A stretch of DNA of 64,000 nt from Billgrantia gudaonensis (GTDB taxonomy: Bacteria > Pseudomonadota > Gammaproteobacteria > Pseudomonadales > Halomonadaceae), in assembly GCF_900100195.1 (NCBI RefSeq), contig NZ_FNES01000002.1:62001-126000 (forward strand). Direction: 5' to 3'. A model generated the notes under the pieces. The model was given only the letters and a program-made list of their open reading frames with translations, did no database searches and was not told where the DNA came from. Of this stretch, positions 45,307 to 54,909 are shown piece after piece (position 1 is the stretch's first letter; each line of letters starts with the position of its first letter). A program made the translations under genes and the position numbers.

Positions 45307-46295
45307 GCGTCTCCCTGGTCGGTCGGCGATTCTTCGGCCAGCAGCTCTCGGCGCAGCGCTTCGGGTGCCATGGGAAAGCCGGCCGCTCGGCGCGATGCAT
45401 AGTAGGTGTGAGCGACATCGCGGGCCATGGTGCGCACGCGCAGGATATAGCGCTGGCGCTCGGTCACCGAGATGGCGTGGCGGGCATCGAGCAGATTGAA
45501 GGTGTGCGAGGCCTTGAGCACCTGCTCGTAGGCGGGAAGCGGCAGGCTAGCGGCAAGGAGTTTGCCGCACTCCTGTTCCTGGTGGTCGAAAGCCGCGAAT
45601 AGCGCCGGTACATCGGCATGTTCGAAATTATAGGCGGATTGTTCGCGTTCGTTCTGCAGATAGACATCGCCGTAGGTGACCCGTGAACCATCGGGTGCCA
45701 CGGTCCACACCAGGTCGTAGACGCTGTCGACGTCCTGCAGGTACATGGCGATGCGTTCCAGGCCGTAGGTGAGCTCGCCAGTGACTGGGAAGCACTCGAG
45801 GCCGCCGGCCTGCTGAAAGTAGGTGAACTGGGTCACCTCCATGCCGTTGAGCCACACTTCCCACCCCAGGCCCCAGGCGCCCAGGGTCGGGGATTCCCAG
45901 TTGTCCTCGACGAAACGGATGTCGTGCACCAGAGGATCGATGCCGAGGCGCTCCAGCGAGCCGAGGTAGAGCGCTTGAAGGTCCGCGGGAGAAGGCTTCA
46001 TCACCACCTGGAACTGATAGTAGTGCTGCAGGCGGTTGGGGTTCTCGCCGTAACGACCGTCGGTAGGGCGACGCGAGGGTTGTACATAAGCGGCGTTCCA
46101 GGACTCGGGGCCGATGGAACGCAGGAAGGTGGCAGGGTGGAAGGTGCCGGCGCCGACCTCCATGTCGAGCGGTTGAAGCACCACACAGCCTTGTTCGGCC
46201 CAGTACTGCTGCAGGGCCAGGATCAGGCCCTGGAAGGTCGTCGCGTCCGGCGTCGGCCCCGGGGTCGAGGTCGACGAGAGTGTCGAGAGCGTCAT
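45303..46295 (-). CDS. glyQ: Glycyl-tRNA synthetase alpha subunit
   Basis: A 330-residue catalytic subunit of the heterotetrameric Gly[20 protein letters not shown], then [19 protein letters not shown] and [23 protein letters not shown] are diagnostic. Slightly extended at both ends relative to ~300-residue family members. Translationally coupled to glyS and divergent from hldD. Confidence 0.98.
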   Translation of the reverse strand: MTLSTLSSTSTPGPTPDATTFQGLILALQQYWAEQGCVVLQPLDMEVGAGTFHPATFLRSIGPESWNAAYVQPSRRPTDGRYGENPNRLQHYYQFQVVMKPSPADLQALYLGSLERLGIDPLVHDIRFVEDNWESPTLGAWGLGWEVWLNGMEVTQFTYFQQAGGLECFPVTGELTYGLERIAMYLQDVDSVYDLVWTVAPDGSRVTYGDVYLQNEREQSAYNFEHADVPALFAAFDHQEQECGKLLAASLPLPAYEQVLKASHTFNLLDARHAISVTERQRYILRVRTMARDVAHTYYASRRAAGFPMAPEALRRELLAEESPTDQGDA

Positions 46296-46394
46296 CGGAA
46301 AGCACCGTTGGCCATGAATTCACTGGTGGCCAAGTATACAATCACAGGCACATTGGTTATAGGCGCAGCCTGCTGCGCCATAGAGAGGAATTCC

Positions 46395-47351
46395 ATGATC
46401 GTAGTGACAGGCGGAGCCGGCTTCATCGGTGCCAATCTGGTCAAGGCGCTCAATCAGCGCGGCCACGATGACGTCCTGGTCGTCGATGACCTTTCGGACG
46501 GTACCAAGTTCGTCAACCTGGTGGACTGTTCGCTCGGTGACTACCTGGACAAGGACGAGTTCCGTGCGCGTGTGGAAGCGGTGTTGCGTGGCGAACCCTC
46601 ACGGCTACCGCCCATCGAGGCGATCTTCCATGAAGGAGCGTGTTCCGACACCACCGAGTGGGATGGTCGCTTCATGCTCGACAACAACTTCGAATACTCC
46701 AAGGTGCTGCTGCATTTCTGCCAGCGCCAGGGAATCCCCTTCCTCTACGCCTCCTCGGCGGCCACCTATGGTGGCAGCGAGGTGTTCGTGGAGGCGCCCG
46801 AGCACGAGAAACCGCTCAATGTCTACGGCTACTCCAAGCTGTTGTTCGACCAGTACGTGCGTGCTCGCTGGCACGAGCTCGATAGCCAGGTGGTGGGATT
46901 TCGTTACTTCAACGTCTATGGTCCCCGCGAACAGCACAAGGGGAAAATGGCCAGCGTGGCCTACCACCATCACACTCAGGTGAGCGCGGGCGAGAATCTC
47001 AAGCTGTTCGGGGCATGGGACGGCTATGAGGCGGGCATGCAGAGTCGGGATTTCGTCTACGTGGGTGACGTGGTGGACGTCAACCTGTGGTTCCTCGATC
47101 ATCCTGACGAATCCGGAATCTTCAACCTGGGCAGCGGGCGCGCCGAACCGTTCAAGGCGATCGGCGAGGCAGTGATCGACTACTATGGCCGTGGCGAAAT
47201 CGAGTACATCGATTTTCCCGAGGAGCTCAAGGGGCGCTATCAGAGTTATACTCGCGCCGACATATCGCGGCTGCGCAAGGCGGGCTACGATCGCGATTTC
47301 CGTACCGTGGCCGAGGGCGTGGGTGACTATCTGGAGTGGTTGAATGGCTGA
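46395..47351 (+). CDS. hldD: ADP-L-glycero-D-manno-heptose 6-epimerase
   Basis: A 318-residue short-chain dehydrogenase-fold enzyme completing ADP-L,D-heptose for LPS core. NADP-binding [16 protein letters not shown] at the N-terminus, [10 protein letters not shown] next, [10 protein letters not shown] and the catalytic YGYSK (Tyr, Lys), and the family-specific [22 protein letters not shown] precedes ATG 46395. Its end overlaps waaF by eight bases. Confidence 0.97.
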   Translation: MIVVTGGAGFIGANLVKALNQRGHDDVLVVDDLSDGTKFVNLVDCSLGDYLDKDEFRARVEAVLRGEPSRLPPIEAIFHEGACSDTTEWDGRFMLDNNFEYSKVLLHFCQRQGIPFLYASSAATYGGSEVFVEAPEHEKPLNVYGYSKLLFDQYVRARWHELDSQVVGFRYFNVYGPREQHKGKMASVAYHHHTQVSAGENLKLFGAWDGYEAGMQSRDFVYVGDVVDVNLWFLDHPDESGIFNLGSGRAEPFKAIGEAVIDYYGRGEIEYIDFPEELKGRYQSYTRADISRLRKAGYDRDFRTVAEGVGDYLEWLNG

Positions 47352-48396
47352 TGCCGGCGCGGCGCCTCGCATCCTCGTGGTCGGTCCTTCCTGGGTTGGC
47401 GACATGGTGATGGCGCAGAGCCTGTTCAAAACGCTCAAAGCCCGATATCCCCGCTGCCACCTGGGTGTGGCAGCGCCGGCCTGGTCGCGCCCCATTCTAG
47501 AGCGCATGCCGGAAGTGGGCGAGGTGGCCGAGCTGGCGACCCAGCATGGCAAGTTCGGTTGGCGGCCGCGGCGTGCGCTGGCGAAACGGCTGCGGGGGCG
47601 CTTCGACTGGGCGATCGTGTTGCCGCGGTCATGGAAGTCGGCGCTCGTGCCCTTCTTGGCCGGTATTCCTCGGCGAACGGGGTTTACCGGTGAGCAACGT
47701 TTCGGCCTGCTCAACGACCGCCGGCCGCTCGACAAGCGAGTGTTGGACCAGACCGTCAAGCGCTTCGTGGCACTGGGCCTGCCGGCAGAAGAAACGGCCA
47801 CCGGCAACTTCGCATTGCCCCATCCGCGGCTCTCCGTGGATCCGGACAACCTCGTCGAACAGCGCCTGGCTCATGGACTCTCGTCGCGACCCGCTATCGG
47901 CATGATGCCCGGTGCCGAGTACGGTCCGGCCAAGCAATGGCCTCTGGGGCACTTCCGCGAGCTGGCCGAGCGTCTCATTGCGACGGGCTTCGAGGTCCGC
48001 GTGCTGGGCGGGCCCAAGGATGCCGAGGCCGGTAAGGCGATCACCGCTGGGCTGGCGCGGGCCCACGACCTGTGCGGCAAGACACGCCTGGGCGATGCGG
48101 TCGACCTGCTCGCCGATTGCCGCCAGGTGGTGACCAACGACTCCGGGTTGATGCACGTGGCCGCGGCAGTGGGGACGCGCATACAGGCCATCTACGGTTC
48201 TTCATCGCCGCGCTATACGCCCCCCCTGACCGACAATGCCGAGATCCACTATCTAGCGCTGGAATGCTCCCCTTGCTTCGAGCGCAACTGCCCTCTTGGC
48301 CATACTCGGTGTCTGGTCGATCTCTCGCCGGATCGTCTGTTGAAGGCAATCCTGGCAGCTGACGGTCCGGCCGGCGAGCGCATCGCCAGCGGTTGA
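47344..48396 (+). CDS. waaF: ADP-heptose:LPS heptosyltransferase II
   Basis: A 350-residue GT9 glycosyltransferase adding the second heptose of the LPS inner core at the cytoplasmic face. Signatures: [51 protein letters not shown] and the C-terminal Cys-rich [19 protein letters not shown] typical of WaaF. Overlap with hldD implies co-translation. Converges with the OpgB-like gene with seven bases between stops. Confidence 0.95.
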   Translation: MADAGAAPRILVVGPSWVGDMVMAQSLFKTLKARYPRCHLGVAAPAWSRPILERMPEVGEVAELATQHGKFGWRPRRALAKRLRGRFDWAIVLPRSWKSALVPFLAGIPRRTGFTGEQRFGLLNDRRPLDKRVLDQTVKRFVALGLPAEETATGNFALPHPRLSVDPDNLVEQRLAHGLSSRPAIGMMPGAEYGPAKQWPLGHFRELAERLIATGFEVRVLGGPKDAEAGKAITAGLARAHDLCGKTRLGDAVDLLADCRQVVTNDSGLMHVAAAVGTRIQAIYGSSSPRYTPPLTDNAEIHYLALECSPCFERNCPLGHTRCLVDLSPDRLLKAILAADGPAGERIASG

Positions 48397-48403
48397 GGCG
48401 GAG

Positions 48404-50074
48404 TCACTGCATGTCCGGTGCGGGGTCGTCGGCCATGTCCTCGGGAGTTTCAACCACCTGCTCCGGGGAGGGGTCCGGCGCCTTCTCAGCACCTTTAGGG
48501 GCCAGGCCGTCCCACAGGCGCTCCTGCAGGGCCGTCTCTCCGCGCATGCGCTCATTGAGCGTCTCCAGGCCGTGTTCCTCGACCAGGGTGGGTTCGTCCG
48601 ACAGTAGAGAGACGCCAAGCCCGGCGCGGTGCCAGTCGATGGTGAAGCCCATGGCCTCGAGCACCGTGGGGAAGACATCCATCATCGAGGCATCGCGCTC
48701 GCGCCGTTCGGCTGGCACATAGGGACCGAGGAGCATGAAGGTGTTTTCGCGTTCGGTCTCGATCAGGTCCTCCCAGGCAGAGACCCGCATCGTCAGGTGG
48801 TCGCTGGTGACCACCACCAGGGTATTGTCGAGAAGACCCTCCCCGTCGAGTCGTTCGAGCAGTTGGCGAGTCAGCCAGGCCGAGCACTCCACTGAGTACA
48901 GAATGTCCCGCCCGTCGAACTCGCCCTGACGTTCACGGCAGCGTTGTGCAGGATAGCCGTTGGGGGCATGGCCGCTGATGCTCAGTGCGACCACGCCCCA
49001 GGGCCCATCGGCCTCGTCGTCGAGTCGGCGTATCTCCTCGACCGTGAAGTCGTAGAGGGAGTCGTCATAGAGCCCCCAGTTGTTGACGTAGTCCGGATCC
49101 TCGAGCCGAGGCTGCAATTGCTGGCGGCCCAGTATCCGGTCGAAACCGTGATCTTCGTAGAAGACGCCCTTGCCGGCGAAATCGGTACTCGCTCCACCGA
49201 GGTAGCTCAGCCGATAGCCATGGGACGACAGAATATCCCCCAGACAATCCGCACCGGGAACCACCTGTTCGAGCGGCTCGAGCTGACTGTCGTGGAGCAG
49301 CCCAGCCGGCATCAGCGGGGTGCCGCATTGACTGGCGATCATGCCCGCCATGGTCCAGCCGGTATTGTCGATCTGTTTGACGCCTTCGAAGACCAGCGCC
49401 TCCTCGCCGATGGCTTCCAGGTCGGCATAGACATCGCCGAAACGCTCACGATCCGCATAGGTCCGCTCGATGCTCTCCAGATAGAGAATCAGTAAATTGG
49501 GAGGAGAGGAAGGCGCCTCGAGAACGACGGGCTCGACATACTGGCGGTCGAACCAGGCGCCATCATCGATGACGATGGCGGCGCCACGTTGCGAGACGCC
49601 ATAGAGCAACGGGTTGCTGGCCAGCAGCACCAGAGCCAGGAAGTGTTCGATCCGTTGCCAGCGCCCATCGTGGTGAGTCAACCAGGTAAAGCTTGCCAGC
49701 AAGGCCACCATCGATAGCGTGTAGCCGATGGCCGCGAGGCTGCGGTCGACGCCCCCATGGCCCTGCATGCCGGCTTGAAGGTGGAAGAAAAGCGCACCCA
49801 GATCGACTTCGCCGAAGCTGTCGGCTAGATAAATGTATAGCCCCCATAGGGCGATGGGAAACAGTGACCAGGGCCAGTGGCGCTGGGCGGGAGGCGTGGC
49901 AGCTCCCCAGCGAAATTGCCGGCCCAGCCACAGCCAAGCAGCGGCAATGGGAAACATCAACCATATGGGCAGCAGCGCCATGGAGGCGATGGCATGGCCC
50001 AGCCACAGGCCCATGATCAGAAGGACGGCCCAGCGTAGCTGGCTATTGAAGACACGAGGAAAAAATCTTGGCAT
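48404..50074 (-). CDS. OpgB/MdoB-like phosphoglycerol (sulfatase-fold) transferase
   Basis: A 556-residue inner-membrane alkaline-phosphatase-superfamily transferase. About four N-terminal hydrophobic segments occupy residues 12-160, then a periplasmic domain. ILYLESIERTYAD, GWTMAGMIASQCGTPL, CLGDILSSHGY and VTSDHLTM align in order with E. coli MdoB, which puts phosphoglycerol on osmoregulated periplasmic glucans. The Thr of GWTMAGM would be the nucleophile. A tail of ~50 acidic/Pro residues follows the domain. Modification of LPS rather than glucans is possible given the LPS context. ATG 50074 chosen; a TTG further upstream is less likely. Confidence 0.82.
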   Translation of the reverse strand: MPRFFPRVFNSQLRWAVLLIMGLWLGHAIASMALLPIWLMFPIAAAWLWLGRQFRWGAATPPAQRHWPWSLFPIALWGLYIYLADSFGEVDLGALFFHLQAGMQGHGGVDRSLAAIGYTLSMVALLASFTWLTHHDGRWQRIEHFLALVLLASNPLLYGVSQRGAAIVIDDGAWFDRQYVEPVVLEAPSSPPNLLILYLESIERTYADRERFGDVYADLEAIGEEALVFEGVKQIDNTGWTMAGMIASQCGTPLMPAGLLHDSQLEPLEQVVPGADCLGDILSSHGYRLSYLGGASTDFAGKGVFYEDHGFDRILGRQQLQPRLEDPDYVNNWGLYDDSLYDFTVEEIRRLDDEADGPWGVVALSISGHAPNGYPAQRCRERQGEFDGRDILYSVECSAWLTRQLLERLDGEGLLDNTLVVVTSDHLTMRVSAWEDLIETERENTFMLLGPYVPAERRERDASMMDVFPTVLEAMGFTIDWHRAGLGVSLLSDEPTLVEEHGLETLNERMRGETALQERLWDGLAPKGAEKAPDPSPEQVVETPEDMADDPAPDMQ

Positions 50075-50188
50075 GATGTCTAGGTCAGAGGGAACTAGCA
50101 GAGTGACCAATCAGCATAGCGTTTTTCCCGTATACTGTCATCCGTATGTTTTTTACAAACCGTGTTTCTTAGTTTGAATGCGAAGCTC

Positions 50189-50971
50189 ATGATAAGCGCA
50201 AACATCATTACTCTTAATGAAGAGTCAAATATCGGTGCATGCATCGATTCGGTCGCGCAAGTGTGTAATGAAGTCATCGTAGTTGATTCGGGGAGCGAGG
50301 ACGCGACCGTTGACATTGCCAAAGAAAAAGGGGCGAAGGTGGTTACGCAGCCCTATCTTGGTGATGGGTTTCAGAAAAATGTTGCCAATGAGCATGCCGG
50401 GAACCGGTGGGTGTTGAGCGTCGATGCGGACGAAAGGCTATCGGATGAACTGGTGCATGCCATACGGAACCTGGAACTCGGTGCGACAGGGCATGAGGCC
50501 TTTGCTTTCCGCAGAAAAAATATGATCGGCTCGCGATGGGTGCGCCACTGTGGTTGGTATCCGGATTACTGTGTGCGTTTGTATGACAAGGAAAAGGTCG
50601 GATTCAAAGAGGTTGAGCAGCATTCGAGCATAGCGGCAAAAGATGTTGGCTATATAAAAGCTGACATGATCCATTACTCTTTCGAGAATATCGGCGAGCT
50701 CTTTTCAAAGCCGGAGAGAAACTTTAGTACGCGAGCAGCAAAGGTCATGTACAAGAAAGGCAAGCGTGCCAATGCTTGGTCACCATTCGTTCACGGAACG
50801 AATGCATTCATAAGGAAATATCTTTTCCAGCATGGATTTGCCGGTGGGGTGGATGGCATGACGGTATCCTTGAGCGCTGCAGTAAACAGTTATTTGAAAT
50901 ATGCGAAGCTTTTGGAGTATCAACGTGATGCCAAGGTTCTTGAGGCAGAAGATTTCGAGAAGATCTGGTGA
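50189..50971 (+). CDS. Family 2 glycosyltransferase, WaaE/KdtX-like
   Basis: A 260-residue GT2 enzyme predicted to add a hexose to the LPS inner core. ISANIITLNEESNIGACIDSV opens the GT-A fold. VVDSGSEDATVDIA and VLSVDADERL hold the nucleotide- and metal-binding Asp residues. FRRKNMIGSRWVRHCGWYPDY matches the WaaE/LgtF pattern. Coding is clearly more AT-rich than flanking genes, a sign of later acquisition. Start ATG 50189; an in-frame GTG at 50162 is possible. Confidence 0.85.
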   Translation: MISANIITLNEESNIGACIDSVAQVCNEVIVVDSGSEDATVDIAKEKGAKVVTQPYLGDGFQKNVANEHAGNRWVLSVDADERLSDELVHAIRNLELGATGHEAFAFRRKNMIGSRWVRHCGWYPDYCVRLYDKEKVGFKEVEQHSSIAAKDVGYIKADMIHYSFENIGELFSKPERNFSTRAAKVMYKKGKRANAWSPFVHGTNAFIRKYLFQHGFAGGVDGMTVSLSAAVNSYLKYAKLLEYQRDAKVLEAEDFEKIW

Positions 50972-50995
50972 GAATGGGTTTGCAAGGAATGAAAA

Positions 50996-52039
50996 TTGAG
51001 AATCGCTCATGTCAACTTAGCGAAGGGGTTCCGTGGCGGTGAGCGCCAAACGGCGCTATTGATAGAGGGGTTAGCCGCTCGCAGCAATCTACAGCAAGTC
51101 TTGGTATGTCGAACCGACTCGCCGCTTCGTGAGCGTCTGGCTCATGTCGCGAACCTGCGGTTCGTCGCTGCCAGCCATCAGTTGGCCGGGCATGTGCACG
51201 TGAGAAAGCCGGATATCGTGCATGCCCATGAAGCCAAGGCCGTGCATTGGGCAGCTCTGCATCGCCTTGTGAAAGGCACGCCCTATATCTTGACACGGCG
51301 GGTCGATACTCCGGTCAAGGAGAAAGCAGTCAATCGCTGGTGTTACCGCCGTGCGGCTTGCCGAGTGGCAATTTCACGAACGATCCAGCGCCACCTCGAG
51401 GCACGTGGCTGGGGAGACGTGAAACTCATACCCAGTGCCTTCTCGGGCCTGACAAGTTCTCAGGAGGCTACGAAGTGCTTTCGTGCCGGCTTTCCCGGCA
51501 AGTTCCTGGTCGGGCATGCCGGCGCTCTAGTGGATCGACACAAGGGGCAGCGTGTACTGTTGAAGGCGGCACGCATCCTGGAGCCGCGCTTTCCCGAAAT
51601 GCATTTCGTCTTTCTGGGCGATGGCGAAGATCGCGAGGCGCTGCAGCATGAAGCGAGCGACCTGTCGAACGTCACCTGGCTGGGATTCAAGGAGAATGTC
51701 GCCGACTACCTGGCTGGCCTGGATGTCTTTGCCTTTCCCTCACGCAATGAAGGCTTGGGCTCCGTTCTGCTGGACGTGATGGATGCCGGCATTCCGGTCG
51801 TCGCTTCGAACGTAGGCGGCATACCCGATATCGTGGAGCATGACGAAACGGGCCTGCTGATTCCGAATGGAGATGCCGATGCGCTGAGCGAAGCGCTGGT
51901 AAGGCTGTATCGCTCTCCAGGTTTGAGAGATCAGCTTTGCAGGAGCGCGAGGGAGTCGCTCCAGACATTCTGCCCGGAAAGCATGGCTGACAGCTATTTT
52001 TCTCTGTATCAGTCCATCCTAAGACACGAAGAGGACTAA
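50996..52039 (+). CDS. Family 4 glycosyltransferase (LPS core)
   Basis: A 347-residue GT-B glycosyltransferase. The N-terminus RIAHVNLAKGFRGGERQTALL has the GGER acceptor loop. The C-terminal donor domain has VGHAGALVDRHKGQRVLLKAA, and the EGLGSVLLDVMDAGIPVVAS segment supplies the E-x7-E nucleotide-sugar motif. Composition is GC-richer than the preceding gene. TTG start with AAGGAA upstream. Probably builds the outer part of the LPS core; acceptor unknown. Confidence 0.87.
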   Translation: MRIAHVNLAKGFRGGERQTALLIEGLAARSNLQQVLVCRTDSPLRERLAHVANLRFVAASHQLAGHVHVRKPDIVHAHEAKAVHWAALHRLVKGTPYILTRRVDTPVKEKAVNRWCYRRAACRVAISRTIQRHLEARGWGDVKLIPSAFSGLTSSQEATKCFRAGFPGKFLVGHAGALVDRHKGQRVLLKAARILEPRFPEMHFVFLGDGEDREALQHEASDLSNVTWLGFKENVADYLAGLDVFAFPSRNEGLGSVLLDVMDAGIPVVASNVGGIPDIVEHDETGLLIPNGDADALSEALVRLYRSPGLRDQLCRSARESLQTFCPESMADSYFSLYQSILRHEED

Positions 52040-52146
52040 GATGCGTTACTCGGTGAGTTCCTCCGGTGGGCCGGTCGACATAGAATCTCACATGACCAGT
52101 TTGTGCCTTATTTCCATGCATCAACTAGTGACTAGTGGAGGGGGAT

Positions 52147-53136
52147 GTGAGTGACTTGGCTCACCGGGCACACAAGAACCTTCACAAGCTGGGATTCTAT
52201 ACCCGGCATTTTTTGAGTCTTGCAATACCTGCTACTTGGCAACGGCGCTGGTTTGAGCGAGCGTTGGCTGACCTAGAGCGACTCCCTGTCGAAGAGGTCA
52301 GCGCCATATGGAGGCGTGTCGAATATTACAATCGGTTGAGCGAACCGTTCGACCTGTCCGAACAATCCCGGCGCATCGATGCTTTTCAGCGTGAGAAGAG
52401 CTGGTCATACTACCTGGACTTGTTGACGTTATTGAGAGCCTTCCCCGGTGAATATCGCTTTGATCATCTATTCGGCGATGTCAAGTGGGTTCCAGAAAGG
52501 CCTTCCTTAGTCAAGAGTCGCCCGATCGTTTCAGACAATGCCAATGCCGTACTGTTGAAATTGAATCGAGTTCGGCACTACTATTTTGTCGATGACAAGG
52601 TGCCTTTCGAAGCGAAGCGTGACCAGCTTGTCTGGCGAGGGGCTTGCCACCAGCCGCATCGTCAGCATTTCATCCAGGCGTTTCATGATCATCCGCTCTG
52701 CAACGTTGGCGACGTGCATCGAAAGGCTCAGGGCATGCCCTGGCATCGCGCTTTCATGTCGGTTCCCGAGCAGCTGAATTACAAATTCGTACTGAGCATC
52801 GAAGGCAACGATGTGGCTACGAACTTGAAGTGGGCCATGGCTTCGAATTCGCTGTGTTTCATGACGCGGCCAAAATTCGAAACCTGGTTCATGGAAGGCA
52901 CTTTGATACCGGCATACCACTACGTAGAGTTGAAGGACGATTATTCGGATCTGGAAGAAAAAATCCATTACTACACTCACCATCCAGACGAGGCGAAAGC
53001 CATCGTTCGCAATGCCAATCGCTACGTGGCTCAGTTCCGTAATGAGTCCCGTGAACGCCTCATCGGGATGTTGGTTCTGCAAAAATATTTCGAAAGATCG
53101 GGGCAGTTATCGTTGCCTCAACGCGCATACCCCTGA
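52147..53136 (+). CDS. Family 90 (CAP10/LpsA-like) glycosyltransferase
   Basis: A 329-residue GT90-type enzyme. The C-terminal two-thirds carry LVKSRPIVSDNANAVLLKLN, LVWRGACHQPHRQHFIQ, YKFVLSIEGNDVATNLKWAMAS and the ELKDDYSDLEEKIHYYTHH end, which are characteristic of bacterial LpsA glycosyl/xylosyl transferases. Start ambiguous: GTG 52147 has GGAG six bases ahead; GTG 52135 is also open. The 3' end overlaps the convergent kdkA gene by 19 bases. Confidence 0.85.
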   Translation: MSDLAHRAHKNLHKLGFYTRHFLSLAIPATWQRRWFERALADLERLPVEEVSAIWRRVEYYNRLSEPFDLSEQSRRIDAFQREKSWSYYLDLLTLLRAFPGEYRFDHLFGDVKWVPERPSLVKSRPIVSDNANAVLLKLNRVRHYYFVDDKVPFEAKRDQLVWRGACHQPHRQHFIQAFHDHPLCNVGDVHRKAQGMPWHRAFMSVPEQLNYKFVLSIEGNDVATNLKWAMASNSLCFMTRPKFETWFMEGTLIPAYHYVELKDDYSDLEEKIHYYTHHPDEAKAIVRNANRYVAQFRNESRERLIGMLVLQKYFERSGQLSLPQRAYP

Positions 53137-53822
53137 TCAATCGCATGTATCGCGTGCGTATTACTAAACTTCACCAGAGATCGGTGGAGTCGCTCCAGGT
53201 TGGCTTGCTGCCAATCTCCTGGCGGTTGCAATCGACACCGATCGAAATCGATCATCCACACCTTGCCCTCCCGGTCCACCAGCAGATTCCGGGCATTGAG
53301 GTCGACGTGGTCGAGCCCGGCGTCGTGGAAACGGCGGATGGTAGCGCCAACGCGGTGCAGCAGCTCGTCGTCGGCTTCATCGGCGATCAGCAGATCGGCC
53401 AGTGCATGGGCGCCGGGAATGCGTACGGTGATCAGGGCGGCTTCGTAGGTCAGTCCGTAACGGGTAACGCCAGCGGCCACCGGTCGCGGGACAGGTAGTC
53501 CTTGCGCATGCAGGTCTGCGGTGAGACGGAATTCGCGAATGGCCCGAGTGCGTTCCCAGCCGGTCCATACGTAGCGGCGCTCGCTCAAACGAGCGATCAT
53601 GCCGCCGCGGCGGTAGGGGCGTAGCACCCACTGCTCCTCGCCGGCATCGAGGAACAGGCTGGCACCACGGCCGGCTGCGTCGCCAACCACGAGCCCGCGC
53701 TGACGCCAGGCATCGGGAGAAATGAGGGTCGGGCCGATTTGTGGCGCCGAGTCGGCGTCACATACACTGTCGGCATCATATAGAATGACGCTCTTTCTCG
53801 TCCGATACGTTGCCAAGCGCAT
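53118..53822 (-). CDS. kdkA: 3-deoxy-D-manno-octulosonic acid kinase
   Basis: A 234-residue protein-kinase-fold enzyme that phosphorylates Kdo in LPS inner core. WVLRPYRRGGMIARLSERRYVW is the family N-lobe. HVDLNARNLLVD is the catalytic loop and WMIDFDRCRL the metal-binding DFD motif. Its ATG (53822-53820) shares the palindrome CATG with the divergent heptosyltransferase ATG (53821), so both start in the same four bases. Family length supports this start. Confidence 0.92.
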   Translation of the reverse strand: MRLATYRTRKSVILYDADSVCDADSAPQIGPTLISPDAWRQRGLVVGDAAGRGASLFLDAGEEQWVLRPYRRGGMIARLSERRYVWTGWERTRAIREFRLTADLHAQGLPVPRPVAAGVTRYGLTYEAALITVRIPGAHALADLLIADEADDELLHRVGATIRRFHDAGLDHVDLNARNLLVDREGKVWMIDFDRCRLQPPGDWQQANLERLHRSLVKFSNTHAIHAIDQGYAR

Positions 53823-54909
53823 GAAGCATCCTCTGCCTGCCGAACCTCGCCATATCGGCGTCCTCCGCCTCTCCGCCCTGGGCGATGTCTGCAACCTGGT
53901 CCCCACCGTGAGGGCGTTGCAGCGCCAGTGGCCCGAGGCGCGGATCACCTGGATCATCGGCAAGGCGGAGTACAGTCTACTGGCGGGGCTTACCGGGGTC
54001 GAGTTCGTCGTCTACGACAAGGCGGCGGGCCTGGCCGGCATGCGCGAGCTGTGGCGGGAGCTTGCCGAGACGCGCTTCGATGTGCTGCTGCACATGCAGC
54101 AAGCACTGCGCGCCAGCGTGCTTTCCCTGGGGCTCAAGGCCGACGTGCGCGTCGGCTACGACAAGGCGCGGGCCAAGGATGCCCAGCACTGGTTCACACA
54201 GCGCCACATCGCGCCTCATCCGCGGGCTCACGTGCTGGAGTCCTTCCTCGACTTCGCCCGGCTCCTCGGCGTGGAGGATCTGTCGCTCGATTGGCAGTTG
54301 CCGGTGCCGGAGAGCGCCGTCGCCGAGGCGGCCACGCTCAGTGGCCAGGCACCCTACCTGCTGCTCAGTCCCTGTGCCAATCCGCGGCTGCGCAACTTTC
54401 GCAACTGGTCGGCCGAGGGCTATGCCGCGGTGATCGAACACGCCTGGAGCCATCATGGGCTCCAGGCGCTTCTCACCGGCGGCGGAAGCACCGCGGAGCG
54501 CGAGATGGGCGAGCGAATTCGCCGCCTGTGCCGTCCAGAAGCGGTGGTCGACGCCATCGGCCGTTCTTCGCTCAAGGGACTGCTGGCATTGATTCAGGGG
54601 GCACGAGCCGTGGTGGCGCCCGACTCGGGGCCGGTGCACATGGCCAATGCCCTGGGTATCCCCGTGGTAGGCCTATACGCCACCACCAATCCGGATCGTG
54701 CCGCACCCTACCAATGGCGCGACTACGTGGTCGATCGCTATCCCGATGCCGTACGCACGTACCTGCACAAGGAACCGGAGGCGATTCCCTGGGGGCAGCG
54801 GGTTCGCCATCCCGATGCCATGTCGCTGATCCACGCCGAGGACGTGATCGCCCAGCTGGAACGCCTGCTGGCGGCTCGCCAGGAAACGGAGACTCCCGAT
54901 GAAACTTGA
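53821..54909 (+). CDS. opsX: GT9 heptosyltransferase I, OpsX-like
   Basis: A 362-residue heptosyltransferase, first heptose onto Kdo. [28 protein letters not shown] is the GT9 N-terminus, then [22 protein letters not shown] and [27 protein letters not shown]. The RLRNFRNW stretch resembles OpsX, the enzyme that acts after KdkA in Haemophilus. The neighbour kdkA supports this. Start ATG 53821 or the in-frame ATG 53785. Overlaps hldE by 11 bases. Confidence 0.9.
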   Translation: MKHPLPAEPRHIGVLRLSALGDVCNLVPTVRALQRQWPEARITWIIGKAEYSLLAGLTGVEFVVYDKAAGLAGMRELWRELAETRFDVLLHMQQALRASVLSLGLKADVRVGYDKARAKDAQHWFTQRHIAPHPRAHVLESFLDFARLLGVEDLSLDWQLPVPESAVAEAATLSGQAPYLLLSPCANPRLRNFRNWSAEGYAAVIEHAWSHHGLQALLTGGGSTAEREMGERIRRLCRPEAVVDAIGRSSLKGLLALIQGARAVVAPDSGPVHMANALGIPVVGLYATTNPDRAAPYQWRDYVVDRYPDAVRTYLHKEPEAIPWGQRVRHPDAMSLIHAEDVIAQLERLLAARQETETPDET

